From: Saccharomycopsis phalli
Lineage: Eukaryota > Ascomycota > Saccharomycetes > Ascoideales > Saccharomycopsidaceae
Length of the DNA stretch: 64,000 bases
Assembly: GCA_020342235.1 (NCBI GenBank)
Contig: CP073216.1
Coordinates: 248,001 to 312,000 of the forward strand
Reading direction: 5' to 3'
Positions within the stretch are counted from its first letter, which is position 1. Every line of letters begins with the position of its first letter. The notes under the pieces were generated by a model that did not search any database, was not told where the DNA came from, and saw only the letters and a list, made by a program, of their open reading frames with translations. Of the stretch, positions 34,902 through 45,339 are shown piece after piece. The position numbers and the translations under genes were made by a program.

Positions 34902-36365
34902 TCAAAGCCCCAATGATGAATCTAGAATTTTGTCAAGCTCATCCTTGTGTACAACCACCCCTTTATCCGAACACTTTGCCTTCGTCCTCAATTCTGTACA
35001 CAAACCCTCAATATCCAATTCGGAGTATTTAGGGTGTGACGTCACTCTATCCCATATTTGAGAACATTTAATCAAGTCATTTTGATTGTTTGGAACCACC
35101 TCTGGGTCAAAAAAATTGTTTTTTGATGCGGGCTTCTCAGAATTCCCAAATAAATCAATTGGGGAACTGTTATTGATATATTTTGAAATAGAGTGTTCCG
35201 TAGTAGTAGACTTTGACGACATGTCACCAGCCGGCGACAACGACGGCACTGTGCTGCCGCCTACCTGTGAGTCCGCCACTAGCCCAATCTCAAATGAATC
35301 ATAAGCAGAATGTTCAGAAGTCAAAGCACTAATTGGATCGAACTCGCTACTCACACCCAATTGGTCACTAGTCCCATCAAGTCCCTCAAACAACTGTGAT
35401 TCCACAGATGTGTCTCTATAGGAATTTGCGTTTGGGCCCTTTAAAAAATCCAAGTCATCTAAAAGCTTGTTGGACAGGTCAAAATTAAAGACCAAATTCT
35501 GATCATAGGGACTGTCAGCATTGAAAAGCGTAAGGAAATCATGGTTGGTTTCTTCACTACTTTCCTGCTTCACAGGTCCATTAGTCAAGTCTAACGAAAA
35601 ATCTTTAGCAGTAGTAGGCTTCTTAGGAACCGGATTCTCTTTATTGCCACAGGCTGACCCCAATTCATTGCAGAACGACTTCTCATTAAAGTCCTTGTCG
35701 AAATTATAATCAATAACAGAGCCCTTTGATTGGCTACTATTAATCGATATGCTGGGGCGCATATTAGTATTTCCATGATCTGAAGGGGATTCCGATGAAG
35801 ACAACAAATCCGAGCCCGGCGAAAGAGAGTTCTCCCCCTTGTACGAATTTGAGCTTTCACTGTAGCAAACACTGCTCTTCTCGGCGTTTTTCAAATTACT
35901 CCATGGAAATTCTAAGTTATAACGACCCTTGATATTCCCATTGTTGTCTGGAAGGCTCTTTTTACTACTTGCGCTAGTCTCCGTGCTAAGCTTTCTGCGT
36001 GCTTCCTCCTTGTACTTATTTAACTGTAAAGAGCCAACATTAAATTCTGATCCCCTGAATTTGTTCAACTCAGAACTCAACATTTCAACTTGCATTCGTA
36101 GGAAGTCACTCTCAGTATCCGCAGCCCTCTTCTCCTCCTCGAGCTCTTTGACCTTCTCTTCAAGCTCCTCCATTCTTTTTTGCTTTCTTTCTCGGAATGC
36201 TCGCTGGGCCGCCCGGTTTTGAGCAGTTCTTTTATTTTTTGGCTCCGAGTTTATGGGCTTACGACCAGGTCTGGAGGCCTTCTCCTTCTTCTCCATTTCT
36301 TGGCGCTTTGTCTCAACAGGCTGAATTTGGCTGAGATTTCTTTTAGCGGCAGAAGAGTCGAACAT
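34902..36365 (-). CDS. CAP1: AP-1-type bZIP oxidative-stress regulator
   Basis: Yap1/Cap1 family. The basic region NRAAQRAFRER (residues 50-60) has the Q and F/R residues that define fungal Yap factors, followed by a leucine zipper (LEEKVKELEEEKRAADTESD). A central cysteine-rich element (SFCNELGSACGNKE) and a C-terminal one (CSQIWDRVTSHP, then EGLCTELRTKAKCSDKG) supply the redox-active cysteines and the embedded Crm1 export signal. Peroxide-induced disulfides between the two hide the export signal and hold the protein in the nucleus. The 487 residues match C. albicans Cap1 (about 499). A Yap1 response element lies 128 bp upstream, suggesting autoregulation. Confidence 0.95.
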   Translation of the reverse strand: MFDSSAAKRNLSQIQPVETKRQEMEKKEKASRPGRKPINSEPKNKRTAQNRAAQRAFRERKQKRMEELEEKVKELEEEKRAADTESDFLRMQVEMLSSELNKFRGSEFNVGSLQLNKYKEEARRKLSTETSASSKKSLPDNNGNIKGRYNLEFPWSNLKNAEKSSVCYSESSNSYKGENSLSPGSDLLSSSESPSDHGNTNMRPSISINSSQSKGSVIDYNFDKDFNEKSFCNELGSACGNKENPVPKKPTTAKDFSLDLTNGPVKQESSEETNHDFLTLFNADSPYDQNLVFNFDLSNKLLDDLDFLKGPNANSYRDTSVESQLFEGLDGTSDQLGVSSEFDPISALTSEHSAYDSFEIGLVADSQVGGSTVPSLSPAGDMSSKSTTTEHSISKYINNSSPIDLFGNSEKPASKNNFFDPEVVPNNQNDLIKCSQIWDRVTSHPKYSELDIEGLCTELRTKAKCSDKGVVVHKDELDKILDSSLGL

Positions 36366-36805
36366 TTTTATATATTTAATTATTATCAGGTATCGATTCT
36401 ATATTGCGCGAACAAAAAACGCAACTAAGGATGAAAAGCCGAAGAATCAAAAAATAGATTGTGTGTGGCAATAACGTAGCTTTTGCGATGGATTACTAAT
36501 TGGGATGTCGGGGACTGTCGAACCTTTAGAATTCGAGGGTGTTTTGGCCGATCGGAGACAAGCCCAAATAACAGAACAAGTACAGTGATGCAAAAATCAA
36601 ACTAGACAATACAAAAATCAAGGGTAATATATTTAGTCGGACAATCGCCAATGGCAAATTTTAAGCCTCAAGCACAGTTTGCTGTTGTGGATACCAAACA
36701 AAAATTTCAGATGCACCCCCTATCTGACCTGTTGCATAAGTTTGATGACTCGATGAGCCAACGGGGTCTACAAGCATATGAATAATTAATTATATTAAAA
36801 TTGAT
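36366..36805. other. YAP1/CAP1 promoter region
   Basis: About 440 bp between the CAP1 start and the ERG6 stop. It holds the TTACTAA element at 36493-36499 and otherwise nothing that could be recognised. Confidence 0.5.
36493..36499 (+). promoter_or_regulatory. Yap1 response element TTACTAA
   Basis: An exact match to the yeast AP-1 site (TTACTAA) 128-134 bp upstream of the Yap1/Cap1 start codon, inside ATTACTAAT. Autoregulation is inferred. Confidence 0.55.
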
Positions 36806-37921
36806 CTACTCCTTTGCTGTCTCTGGTTTCTTTACCACGTACAACATCATTGGTGTGAATAAACCTTGCTTTCCACCTTTGACTAAGTTAATTGCGGCAT
36901 CCTCAAGAGCATCAGCAACTTTAACCGAACCCTGTGGAACAATTCTCAAGGTCTCGAGAACTCTCAAAGAGTTGGTGGTGATTTGTCTACCAATGTAAGA
37001 AGTTCTGCAGAAAGTGAAAATATCAGACAAGGTTTGCATGTACTTGTAGTCCCCTGTCAATGGATAATACCATGGGATAGGGTCGTCAGCTCTAGCCAAG
37101 TCTTTTTCGTAAACGATATCGAATCCCACGCTTCTCAAGGCCTCATTAGCCACCTCTCGCTTGCGCATCTTAGGAATTCCGTCACCAAGCTCAATTCCAT
37201 AAGCAATTTGTCTATGTTCTGGGTTGGTTTCATCGTAGTCATCGGTCATAACCCATTCATATACACCAAACACTCCACCTGGCTTCAACACCTTGTAAAT
37301 CTGTCCATAGACACCTTCCAACTGAGGTGCGTGCACAGTGGCCTCAATGGCATACACAGCATCAAAGGAATTTTCCGGAAATTCCATGTTCATAAAGTCT
37401 CCCTTGACATATGACAATCTGTCAGCCAAGTTATTCTCAACCGCATATCTGTTGGCTCTTTCAATCTGGTAGTCGTTGTTGTTCAACCCAATCACTCTGC
37501 AACCAGTGAACCGTTGAATTTCTCTGGACGGTCCACCAACACCACATCCAACATCCAAAACAGTCATGTCTTCGGTGATACCAATCTTGGAGGCAAGATA
37601 GTGCTCGTGTCTAGCACAGGCCTGTCTGAATGGCTCACCAGGGAAGTATGTTGAAAAATGGAACGAGGTACCCCAACCGTATTCGTAAAAATCTGTCACC
37701 AAATTGTAGTAGTTGTTGGTACCAGTCTTGTAATCCTTCAACCGTCTCTCTTCGGCCTCCTTATCGGTCTTACCGTCCCAATGTTGGAAGTAGCCCTCCA
37801 AAGCGACCTCTTGAGCAGTTCTATCCTTTTGAATCCATGCACCGAAACCAGTCTTAGCAGCAGACTTATTGTGGAGAGTACTAGAAAATTCTTTATCTTG
37901 TTTCTTTACGTCGACGGTCAT
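36806..37921 (-). CDS. ERG6: sterol 24-C-methyltransferase
   Basis: Adds the C-24 methyl group to zymosterol in ergosterol synthesis, in lipid droplets and the ER. The 371-residue protein has the class I SAM-binding motif [15 protein letters not shown], the sterol-methyltransferase signature [12 protein letters not shown] near residue 78, and [20 protein letters not shown]. The sterol-binding C-terminal domain is complete. Two TCGTATA elements lie 93-116 bp upstream, consistent with Upc2 control. The length is typical (376 in S. cerevisiae). Confidence 0.98.
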   Translation of the reverse strand: MTVDVKKQDKEFSSTLHNKSAAKTGFGAWIQKDRTAQEVALEGYFQHWDGKTDKEAEERRLKDYKTGTNNYYNLVTDFYEYGWGTSFHFSTYFPGEPFRQACARHEHYLASKIGITEDMTVLDVGCGVGGPSREIQRFTGCRVIGLNNNDYQIERANRYAVENNLADRLSYVKGDFMNMEFPENSFDAVYAIEATVHAPQLEGVYGQIYKVLKPGGVFGVYEWVMTDDYDETNPEHRQIAYGIELGDGIPKMRKREVANEALRSVGFDIVYEKDLARADDPIPWYYPLTGDYKYMQTLSDIFTFCRTSYIGRQITTNSLRVLETLRIVPQGSVKVADALEDAAINLVKGGKQGLFTPMMLYVVKKPETAKE

Positions 37922-38013
37922 GATAATTTGTTGAAAATATCCAGAAGCTTTCGCACAACTGAAAAATACACGCTCATTATATACATATATTTTTCCCTGC
38001 TAGGCACCAAGGC

Positions 38014-38037
38014 TATACGACTAACCGACCTATACGA
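38014..38037 (-). promoter_or_regulatory. paired sterol regulatory elements (TCGTATA x2)
   Basis: TATACGA occurs at 38014-38020 and 38031-38037; on the ERG6 strand both read TCGTATA, the core bound by the Zn2Cys6 sterol regulator Upc2/Ecm22. They lie in the same orientation with a 10-bp gap, 93-116 bp upstream of the ERG6 AUG. Two exact copies in 24 bp are unlikely by chance. Confidence 0.7.
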
Positions 38038-38126
38038 GATGCAGGCCGCACCAACATAAGACAGCTGTATACGCTACATGGGAAAACCATAAGTATATTG
38101 CAATAAAAATCCAAGTAAATCATACC

Positions 38127-41100
38127 CTAAAACCCTGCCTCAAATTCCAAACGGTAACCGGCAATCTCAAAAGCCCGTAACTCAATTGGAATATGGTACT
38201 CCAACTTATTCTCCGAGAGACTGAAGCTCAACACCTCCAAATCCTCCTCCAAGTTGTTGACCTTGGTTACCTTCTTTAATGGGAGTAAGTTCTTGACGAC
38301 AATTCTAGACGTGGACTTTCCTCCCAAGGACTCGTAAGTACGCAACACCACCGACTTTGCTCTGGAAGACTCAAAGTATTCGTCTCCAGCCTCAGTACCT
38401 TGGTGGGAAGTCAATTGCTTGGCAAGTACGTTTTCGTAGTCATATTCCGCAGTCTGGTACGCCTCGTCATCATGCGCACCATAGTTGATGAATACATCCC
38501 GATCAAGCTCGTACCGCTTAATGTTAGACAAGATGACGTTTCCATGGCCGTCTAGTTTAATAAAGTCAAAGAAGCTCTCATTAAACTCGTCAACTTTACC
38601 AAACACCATATTACTGCCAAAGCCATTCTCAACCAACTCGTGTGCGGCATCTCCACTGGCATTCTTCAAAGCCTTGAGGTCATAGAAGTTCTTACCGTCC
38701 TTTTGATCCTCGTCGCCCAAGGAGTTGTGCAACAACTTGTTGTTGAAATGGTACCCAAGCTTCACCACATTGTCATTCAATGGGCCTGCATGTGGATAAA
38801 TGGCATATCTGACGAAATGCTTGTCCATGTCTGCATGTGCATCTGGTGCCTTTGGAGATCTCAACAATGAAAGTCTCATTAAGTTACCATGGGTCGAGAA
38901 CCCGTACTTTGAGTCGTTGAAGATAGTCACACCATAATTGTACTCTGAGTAGTCTGCAAACTTGTGGTGACAAACCTCAAACTTGGCAACGTCCCAACTG
39001 GTGTTGTAGTGAGTAGGTCGCTTGGTGATACCAAACTGGGTCTCATAACTAGCATACTCGTTATGGACGTCAACCGGGAACTCCACCTTCAAAAACTTGC
39101 AGTTTTCGTTCCAGTCAATGTGGTTTTCAAACTCAACGTACGACAAGTCTGCCTCGCTGTTCAACCCAGCCAACGAGATGATCGACACAATCTTGGATGG
39201 CTTGTCGGTGGTAGAGCTGGTAGGAATGTCAATCACCACTTTAACAGCGGACTTCAATGGACCGGATTCGTACTTGGTCACGGAAGACGCATTCAAGTTC
39301 TTGATACTCTCCAACGAAAACAATTCCGTGTCCCAGGCCTGCCATCCCAATGGGGTGTCATTTAACAACACAAACTGGTTAGCTCCAGTGTGATTGTCAC
39401 CGCTCTTGGTGTCCAATACTTCCTTGTTGTGGACCAAATCAAACAACGAGGTAATCACACCAGTCTTCTTGCTGATTACAGCCCTCAACTTGGCATTGCT
39501 CAACACAAAGCTCTCCTTAGTTTCAGAGAGCTCCGATGGATACTTGATCTTGCTCGTCAATGGACTCAAAAGATGGTGATTATCTGACCCATTGCTCGAG
39601 ACATAGATATAATCACCACTAGCACCCTTTTGAACAAAACTGTCAACCTTTGGATACACCTCGTAGTCCTCAGCTCCAACAAGTGATGTGACTTTTGGGA
39701 TCTTGACAACCTCCGATCGCGCCCATGGGAAAGTGTTTATCAACGAGAATTGGCCACTAGCCAACTCATCAAAGGATACAGCAGGGGATCCAGAGTACTT
39801 CTTGGACTCGGAGTCCATCACCAAGCTGCTAGCACCCAAGGTCTTCAAGGCACTCAAAATCAACTCATGGGACTTGTGGATGACATTGGACAACATTGGC
39901 TTAGCATCGTCATAGACCAACTCGATACACGAACCAGGCAAGACATCGTGGAATTGGCACAACAAGACATTTTCCCAGAAGTCATTAAGCTCGTTCTTTG
40001 GATATTTGTATGACTTCTTGAACAACGAAGCAATTGTCGAAAGATACTCCAAGTCATGCAAGTTGAACTCACTCCATCTGACAAACTTTTTGATCTTGGC
40101 TTGGGTGGTGTAAGTACCTCTGTGGAACTCGAAATACAACTCACCGTTCCAACTTGGGAGCTTACTTCCATTTGCAGTGTTAGCCAACACACTCTCATAA
40201 AAGTCATCAATGGTGGCTCCAACTTGAAGAGCTGGCATCTCGCCAACAGTGTTGGAAATACCTCTGCATCTTCTCAACTTATCAATCTGCTCAGGCGAAG
40301 GTCCACCTCCACCGTCACCATGGCCATACAACAACAAACCCTTTTGGTCGTATGCCAAGTTCTTGTGTTGGCGTAAAGATCTCCAGACATCGCCCCAATT
40401 TGCGTCCGCAGTGTAAGTGTTGTCAGGAGGCATATGTGTCAAGACTTGTGAGCCGTCAAGAGCCAACCAGTTGAAGGTAGTAAGAGGGAAGGAATTGATG
40501 TTATTCCACGACAACTTTTGAGTCAAAAATCTCGTCAAGTTAGACAAGCGACACAATTGAGGAATTTGAGAGGAGTATCCAAAAGTATCAGGCAACCAAA
40601 AGGTGTTTGAATACGATCCAAAGTTCTGTTTGAAGAACAACTGACCCTTCAAGTACTGTCTTCCCAAAGACTCACCCGAAGGCATGTTGGTGTCATTTTC
40701 GACCCACGAACCTCCAATTGGAATAAACGAGCCTTGGTCGACCTTCTCCTTGACCTTTGCAAAAGCAATTGGCGAGTCATGTTTCAACCATCTAAACTGT
40801 TGAGCTTGCGAAGCCACAAACTTATACTCGGGGTATCTGTTGATCAAGTCAACCTGAGTAGTCCAAGATCTGATAACCTTACGTTTGGTTTCGGCAAATG
40901 GCCACAACCAAGCAGTGTCGATATGGCAGTTACCAACACCAATGACATCGATTTTGTCCAAGTCGGTGTCCTTGTACGGTAATTCGGTATTGCTGTTCTT
41001 TCCCACAAATGTGGCAGCAATCTCAAGACACTTTTTGATCGACTTGGGATCATTTTCGTCAAAGGCATTCATAATCTCATTGGCAACGGCTCTAGCCTTG

Positions 41101-41879
41101 TGCTTTTGCCATGTGTCTTGCGGGAATTCCCTAGCGGAATCACCAATCTCCCAGAAATCAATGTGAAGATCTCTGGCGTCCAAGTTAGGAAGAATCAAGT
41201 CTGCCCAGCCCAATCTGAAATATCTATTTGGGTCTGGTGGGTTGATATTGTCACCGGCACCACAGCCAAACATCCCATTACAGGACATCTCCAAGTAGAA
41301 TTGGAACTCGTGGCCCTTTTCATACCATGCCTTTGGCAAAATGAATTCGGTTCTTTCACCCCCAGTGAAGGCCTGCAAAGGCTCTCCCTCGGTGGTGTAG
41401 ATTAACCCCTCATTGTCGCAATCCCACTTCCAGAGAATAACAGGCTCGGATTCCCATGCCTTTGGCACCTTCACGTGGATGTTGAACCAGTGGGTCGACC
41501 AGGAAGGACCAAAGCTTGCGCCTTTTCTGGTGCTTTTCCAGTCGTCGTGCTTCAATTTAGGGATCAAGTCCCTAAAAAGAGGACGTTCCAAGCCGGCAAC
41601 TGAGTGGACCTTCAAGGAGATGTACCCCTTGTCTAAATTGTTATCGTCCCTGCCATGGTCAATGGAAGCCCTGTTGTAGAATTTTGGTAAATTGAATTGC
41701 TTGTACTGGCCCTCGTCGACAAACTGTCTCAATCTATCAGTGTAGATGTTGTCAACATGCTTAAATACGGGGGCATTGTTGACTTGAGGATAAGTTGAAG
41801 TGTCGGAGCCTCTAGCAAGTTGAGATTGAGCCGGTGGTTGCTCAACCTCGTAGGATTGCCTTCTATGGTTACCTGTCAT
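38127..41879 (-). CDS. AMS1: vacuolar alpha-mannosidase (GH38)
   Basis: Degrades free oligosaccharides in the vacuole and is delivered by the Cvt pathway without a signal peptide. The GH38 catalytic domain shows GNCHIDTAWLWPFAETKRK (zinc ligands His and Asp) and FWLPDTFGYSSQIPQ with the nucleophile Asp, plus LLYGHGDGGGGPS. The C-terminal beta domains follow (VEFPVDVHNEYASYETQFG). No signal peptide is seen. At 1250 residues the protein is somewhat longer than S. cerevisiae Ams1 (1083). The N-terminal ~40 residues are low-complexity and hydrophilic. Confidence 0.95.
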   Translation of the reverse strand: MTGNHRRQSYEVEQPPAQSQLARGSDTSTYPQVNNAPVFKHVDNIYTDRLRQFVDEGQYKQFNLPKFYNRASIDHGRDDNNLDKGYISLKVHSVAGLERPLFRDLIPKLKHDDWKSTRKGASFGPSWSTHWFNIHVKVPKAWESEPVILWKWDCDNEGLIYTTEGEPLQAFTGGERTEFILPKAWYEKGHEFQFYLEMSCNGMFGCGAGDNINPPDPNRYFRLGWADLILPNLDARDLHIDFWEIGDSAREFPQDTWQKHKARAVANEIMNAFDENDPKSIKKCLEIAATFVGKNSNTELPYKDTDLDKIDVIGVGNCHIDTAWLWPFAETKRKVIRSWTTQVDLINRYPEYKFVASQAQQFRWLKHDSPIAFAKVKEKVDQGSFIPIGGSWVENDTNMPSGESLGRQYLKGQLFFKQNFGSYSNTFWLPDTFGYSSQIPQLCRLSNLTRFLTQKLSWNNINSFPLTTFNWLALDGSQVLTHMPPDNTYTADANWGDVWRSLRQHKNLAYDQKGLLLYGHGDGGGGPSPEQIDKLRRCRGISNTVGEMPALQVGATIDDFYESVLANTANGSKLPSWNGELYFEFHRGTYTTQAKIKKFVRWSEFNLHDLEYLSTIASLFKKSYKYPKNELNDFWENVLLCQFHDVLPGSCIELVYDDAKPMLSNVIHKSHELILSALKTLGASSLVMDSESKKYSGSPAVSFDELASGQFSLINTFPWARSEVVKIPKVTSLVGAEDYEVYPKVDSFVQKGASGDYIYVSSNGSDNHHLLSPLTSKIKYPSELSETKESFVLSNAKLRAVISKKTGVITSLFDLVHNKEVLDTKSGDNHTGANQFVLLNDTPLGWQAWDTELFSLESIKNLNASSVTKYESGPLKSAVKVVIDIPTSSTTDKPSKIVSIISLAGLNSEADLSYVEFENHIDWNENCKFLKVEFPVDVHNEYASYETQFGITKRPTHYNTSWDVAKFEVCHHKFADYSEYNYGVTIFNDSKYGFSTHGNLMRLSLLRSPKAPDAHADMDKHFVRYAIYPHAGPLNDNVVKLGYHFNNKLLHNSLGDEDQKDGKNFYDLKALKNASGDAAHELVENGFGSNMVFGKVDEFNESFFDFIKLDGHGNVILSNIKRYELDRDVFINYGAHDDEAYQTAEYDYENVLAKQLTSHQGTEAGDEYFESSRAKSVVLRTYESLGGKSTSRIVVKNLLPLKKVTKVNNLEEDLEVLSFSLSENKLEYHIPIELRAFEIAGYRLEFEAGF

Positions 41880-42564
41880 TGTAGCCTAGAAAGTGTACAA
41901 GAAAAACTGGGAGAGCAAGTATATATATATATATGCTTGTCTGCACGCCTAAGGATGCATACTGGCATGACCAGAATAGGGGGATAATGTGGAGTCTACC
42001 GAAAATCGTCGAGGGGAAAGATCCAGACTGAGAATATTGCCGGAGTTTGTTGAATTAAAATTTATTGCAAGAATTAGGCCAGTATAATGTCACCAGCGAG
42101 GTGTACGATGCTTTCCGGGAAAACAAGGAGTACATTAGGATACTTGACATTGTAGAGATACAGAGTATAGCCATTTTCTGCCGTTGGGCCATTTTTCAAC
42201 CAATTACGCCACGAATTTCCCAAATTGTACCTACAACTTTGCAGATTCACTGGGAATTTCTCAAGGATTGGGCCAGGCCACTTGGCGGGGGGTGTTCGGC
42301 GCACAGCCTTGTAAATCGCATTTTAAGACTGTCTAAGGTATGCGGTCCCCCAAATAGGTTCTGGGCGTGTTTCTGGGCCTCTGGTTAGGCCGGGTCGGGC
42401 TACTGCAGGCTCATGTTTGAAGTTTGTTTACCTTTTTGTTTTTCACCCCGACCATAAATACGTTCCGTGCTCCAAGGCCGCCCAGTCCCCCCAAAAAAAT
42501 TTCTTTCCCCCAACCAACGTTCGACCACTCACCAAGCATACGTTAACTAGGCTGGACTACCAAC
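41880..42564. other. divergent AMS1/HMO1 promoter region
   Basis: About 685 bp. An (AT)n TATA-like run lies at 41920-41934 near AMS1, and a C-rich stretch sits just before HMO1 (about 42480-42520). A 107-codon open frame at 42065-42388 shows no recognisable features and is not called. Confidence 0.5.
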
Positions 42565-43408
42565 ATGTCACAAGATTTGAAGACCACAAAAGACTCAGTA
42601 AGTAATGGATCAAATAATCACCGACAAATAATAGCCTGCCGGAGCCACTAGCCGGATGAATTTTCCGCTAGTGCCTGGTGGAGCTGTTGTTTCTGGCGAC
42701 ACGACGCGTGGATAACTAACACTGCAGTTGGTTGCTCTGTTGTTTGAGCTCTCCAAGGCCGCCAGCGATGCTGCTGGTGCCACTGTTGAATTTTTCAACA
42801 AATCCGTTAAGCTGGGATCTACCATTGAGCCGGCGGAAATCACCAAAGAGTTGGCAACCGCTTTCGAGGTTTTGACTGCAGCTGCTCAAGCAGTCAAGAC
42901 ATCCACCAACGGAGTCATTGACATTGATGACGCGTCCCCTGCTCCTAAGAAGAGAAAGGTTATCATTGATCCAAATGCTCCGAAGAAGCCGTTGACCATG
43001 TATTTCGCGTTTAGTGCCTACTGCAGAAATCATTTGAAGGACAAGCGTGAGAGATTGAACTTGCCGGTGCTTAATTCTGCCGACATGACCCAGGAAGTCA
43101 CCAGAAGATGGAACCTGTTGGGCGACTCGGAGAAGGCCAAGTGGAGAAAAGCTTACGAGGAGCAAATGGAGACGTACCAGCTGGAGAAGGACAAATACTC
43201 CCTGCAAAAAGACGAGGGCTTGACCCCAGACTTTTCCAGCTTGTCGCACAGCTACCAAGTGGATAGCACTGCCATTGACCCATACCGTGAAGACGAGGAG
43301 AGACCAAAGGCTGCTGATGCGGATGACGAGGCCCGGGACAAAAAGGACAAGAAGGACAAGAAGAAGAAGAAGGACAAGAAGAAGAAGTCCATTGTTTCCG
43401 ACGAGTGA
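42565..43408 (+). CDS. HMO1: HMG-box chromatin protein HMO1, spliced (42565..42597 and 42728..43408)
   Basis: An HMGB-type protein that binds rDNA and ribosomal-protein promoters. The first exon encodes MSQDLKTTKDS; a 130-nt intron (GTAAGT donor at 42598, ACTAAC branch, TGCAG ending 42727) joins it to LVALLFELSKAASDAAGATV, for 237 residues. The helical N-terminal box A-like domain is followed by a canonical HMG box (DPNAPKKPLTMYFAFSAYCR, VTRRWNLLGDSEKAKWRKAY) and a very Lys-rich tail (KKDKKDKKKKKDKKKKS), the layout of yeast Hmo1. One CTG codon falls in RRWN-CTG-LGDSEK and may encode Ser. Confidence 0.93.
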
Positions 43409-43454
43409 TTATTGTATAGTATGTGTTTTTATTGCGTATGTATATTAAAAAAAA

Positions 43455-45038
43455 TTATGGCCTCTTTGCGATCTTAGATCGGACTGCCTTGACCTGGGTG
43501 TAGTTGTCCAACGCGTCGACTCCCATCTCACGCCCAATTCCCGACTGGCCAAACCCTCCAAACGGAACAGACAGGTGGAAGTCGTTGTAGGTGTTGATCC
43601 AGATGGTACCCGAGTTGATTCGGTTGGCAACGTCGATGGCTTTGTTGTGGTCCACAGTGTGGATCCCAGCAGCTAAGCCGTACTGCGAGTCATTGGCCAT
43701 AGCCACGACTTCGTCGACAGTTTTAAACTTGGATACCGTGACAACCGGCCCGAAGATTTCTTCCTTGACAATCCGCATGTCTTCCCGAACATCGGCAAAC
43801 ACCGTTGGTCTGACAAAGAAACCCTTGTCTCCGGCTCGCGTGCCTCCAGTCACCAATCTCGCGCCTTCCTCTTTGCCAATCTCGACAAATTTGAGAATCT
43901 TATCGAGCTGCATCTTGGAGGTCTGTGCACCTTGGAACACGCCCTTGTCAAATGGATCTCCTACCTTGATTGATTCCGCAGCTTGCTTGAACTTCTCCAA
44001 AACCGTGTCGTAAATACCTTCTTGTATATATATTCTTGAGCCCGCACAGCACACCTCGCCGGAATTGAAGAAGATCCCAGTGATCAAGTTCGAGACAGTC
44101 TGCTCCACATCGGCATCATCAAACACGATATTTGGCGATTTTCCTCCCAATTCAAGCGTCACCTTCTTCAAATTGCTCTCTGCGGCTCCCTTCATGATAG
44201 TTCTGCCAGTCTCCGTTGACCCAGTGAAGGCAATCTTCTTGATTACCGGGTGTCGAGTAAGCCGTTCACCCACGGTTCTCCCATGCCCTGGAATAATATT
44301 CACCACCCCTGCTGGAATGCCGGCCTCCTTGACCAAATTAGAGACATAAAGTGCCGATAATGGTGTCACCTCTGCCGGTTTCAACACCACGGTATTTCCC
44401 GTGGCCAATGCAGGACCAATCTTCCACGACCACATCAAGATTGGGAAATTCCACGGGATAATCTGCCCACATACACCCAAAGGCTCTCTTCTGGTGTATG
44501 TAAAGTGCGAGTCGCCTGTCTCAATGACCCTGCCGTAGATCTTGTCAGCAAACCCAGCAGACGTCTTGATGTACTTGGCAGCTAAGGTAACATCGTAAGT
44601 AGAATGTGCCAAGGACTTCCCGTTGTCAAGAGACTCGATCCCTGCAATGACGTCCGAGTGCTCCTCAATCAACGAACCCAACTTGTACAACACTTCTGAT
44701 CTGTAGTGCGGATCAGCTGTCTTCCAGCTAGAGTTGTATGCCTGGTATGCAGCATCAACTGCAATGTCAACATCCTCTTCGTCTCCTTCATAGATGCGGG
44801 TGATTTCTTCTTCAGTGGATGGACTGATTACTGAACACACGTTTCCCAGTTTTGAAGGGATAAATTCGTTGTTGATAAATAACCCAGTGGGTTGTTGGTA
44901 TGTAATTCCACTAGGAAGTGTGACTGGCACCGATAATGGAATACTGGAGTAACGTCTACTGACGCCAAGCATCGTGGCTAACCTAGTAGCTGGTCTAAAT
45001 TTTGAGGCAGATAGCATAACTTGAAAAAGTTCCAACAT
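43455..45038 (-). CDS. mitochondrial aldehyde dehydrogenase (ALD4/ALD5 type)
   Basis: Oxidises acetaldehyde to acetate with NAD(P)+ in the matrix. The N-terminus ([20 protein letters not shown], then RRYSS) is a matrix-targeting presequence; the start can be 45038 or the Met at 45017. The core has the NAD-binding [12 protein letters not shown], the general base in [11 protein letters not shown], and the catalytic cysteine in [11 protein letters not shown], plus [20 protein letters not shown]. Length and motifs are normal for ALDH family 1/2. Assignment between ALD4 and ALD5 is not possible here. Confidence 0.94.
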   Translation of the reverse strand: MLELFQVMLSASKFRPATRLATMLGVSRRYSSIPLSVPVTLPSGITYQQPTGLFINNEFIPSKLGNVCSVISPSTEEEITRIYEGDEEDVDIAVDAAYQAYNSSWKTADPHYRSEVLYKLGSLIEEHSDVIAGIESLDNGKSLAHSTYDVTLAAKYIKTSAGFADKIYGRVIETGDSHFTYTRREPLGVCGQIIPWNFPILMWSWKIGPALATGNTVVLKPAEVTPLSALYVSNLVKEAGIPAGVVNIIPGHGRTVGERLTRHPVIKKIAFTGSTETGRTIMKGAAESNLKKVTLELGGKSPNIVFDDADVEQTVSNLITGIFFNSGEVCCAGSRIYIQEGIYDTVLEKFKQAAESIKVGDPFDKGVFQGAQTSKMQLDKILKFVEIGKEEGARLVTGGTRAGDKGFFVRPTVFADVREDMRIVKEEIFGPVVTVSKFKTVDEVVAMANDSQYGLAAGIHTVDHNKAIDVANRINSGTIWINTYNDFHLSVPFGGFGQSGIGREMGVDALDNYTQVKAVRSKIAKRP

Positions 45039-45232
45039 GCCACCACCATTTTATATTATTACTAGCCGGTAGTGGTGGTATGCTTATACAGGTATCTGCA
45101 TATAGCGGGGCATTCATATACCTATTACCCTATTAATCTAAGTATGTTGTGCATGAAGCGGGGTATAAACGTTCCCATAGCTTACAAATCATACATGGGT
45201 CAGTGAAATCCAAGGTGGTATAGATTTCACAA

Positions 45233-45339
45233 TTTCAAGGACGATACTATTTCAAGATTACACTGTTTCAAGATTATACTATTCCAAGATTATACAAGAT
45301 TATACTATTCCAAGATTATACAAGACTATACAATTCCAA
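45233..45339. repeat. minisatellite overlapping the 3' end of MSW1
   Basis: Five to six head-to-tail copies of a 16-bp unit like TTTCAAGATTATACTA, two of them lengthened to 26 bp by repeating CAAGATTATA. The right end runs into the last codons and stop of MSW1 (stop 45326-45328), where TTCCAATAG in the plus strand encodes the terminal Ile-Gly-Ile. The array may therefore have grown from the 3' end of the gene. Confidence 0.75.

Noticed and set aside
42065-42388. 107-codon open frame between AMS1 and HMO1
   Set aside because: Lies in a divergent promoter, has no recognisable domain, and its reverse strand is also open by chance.
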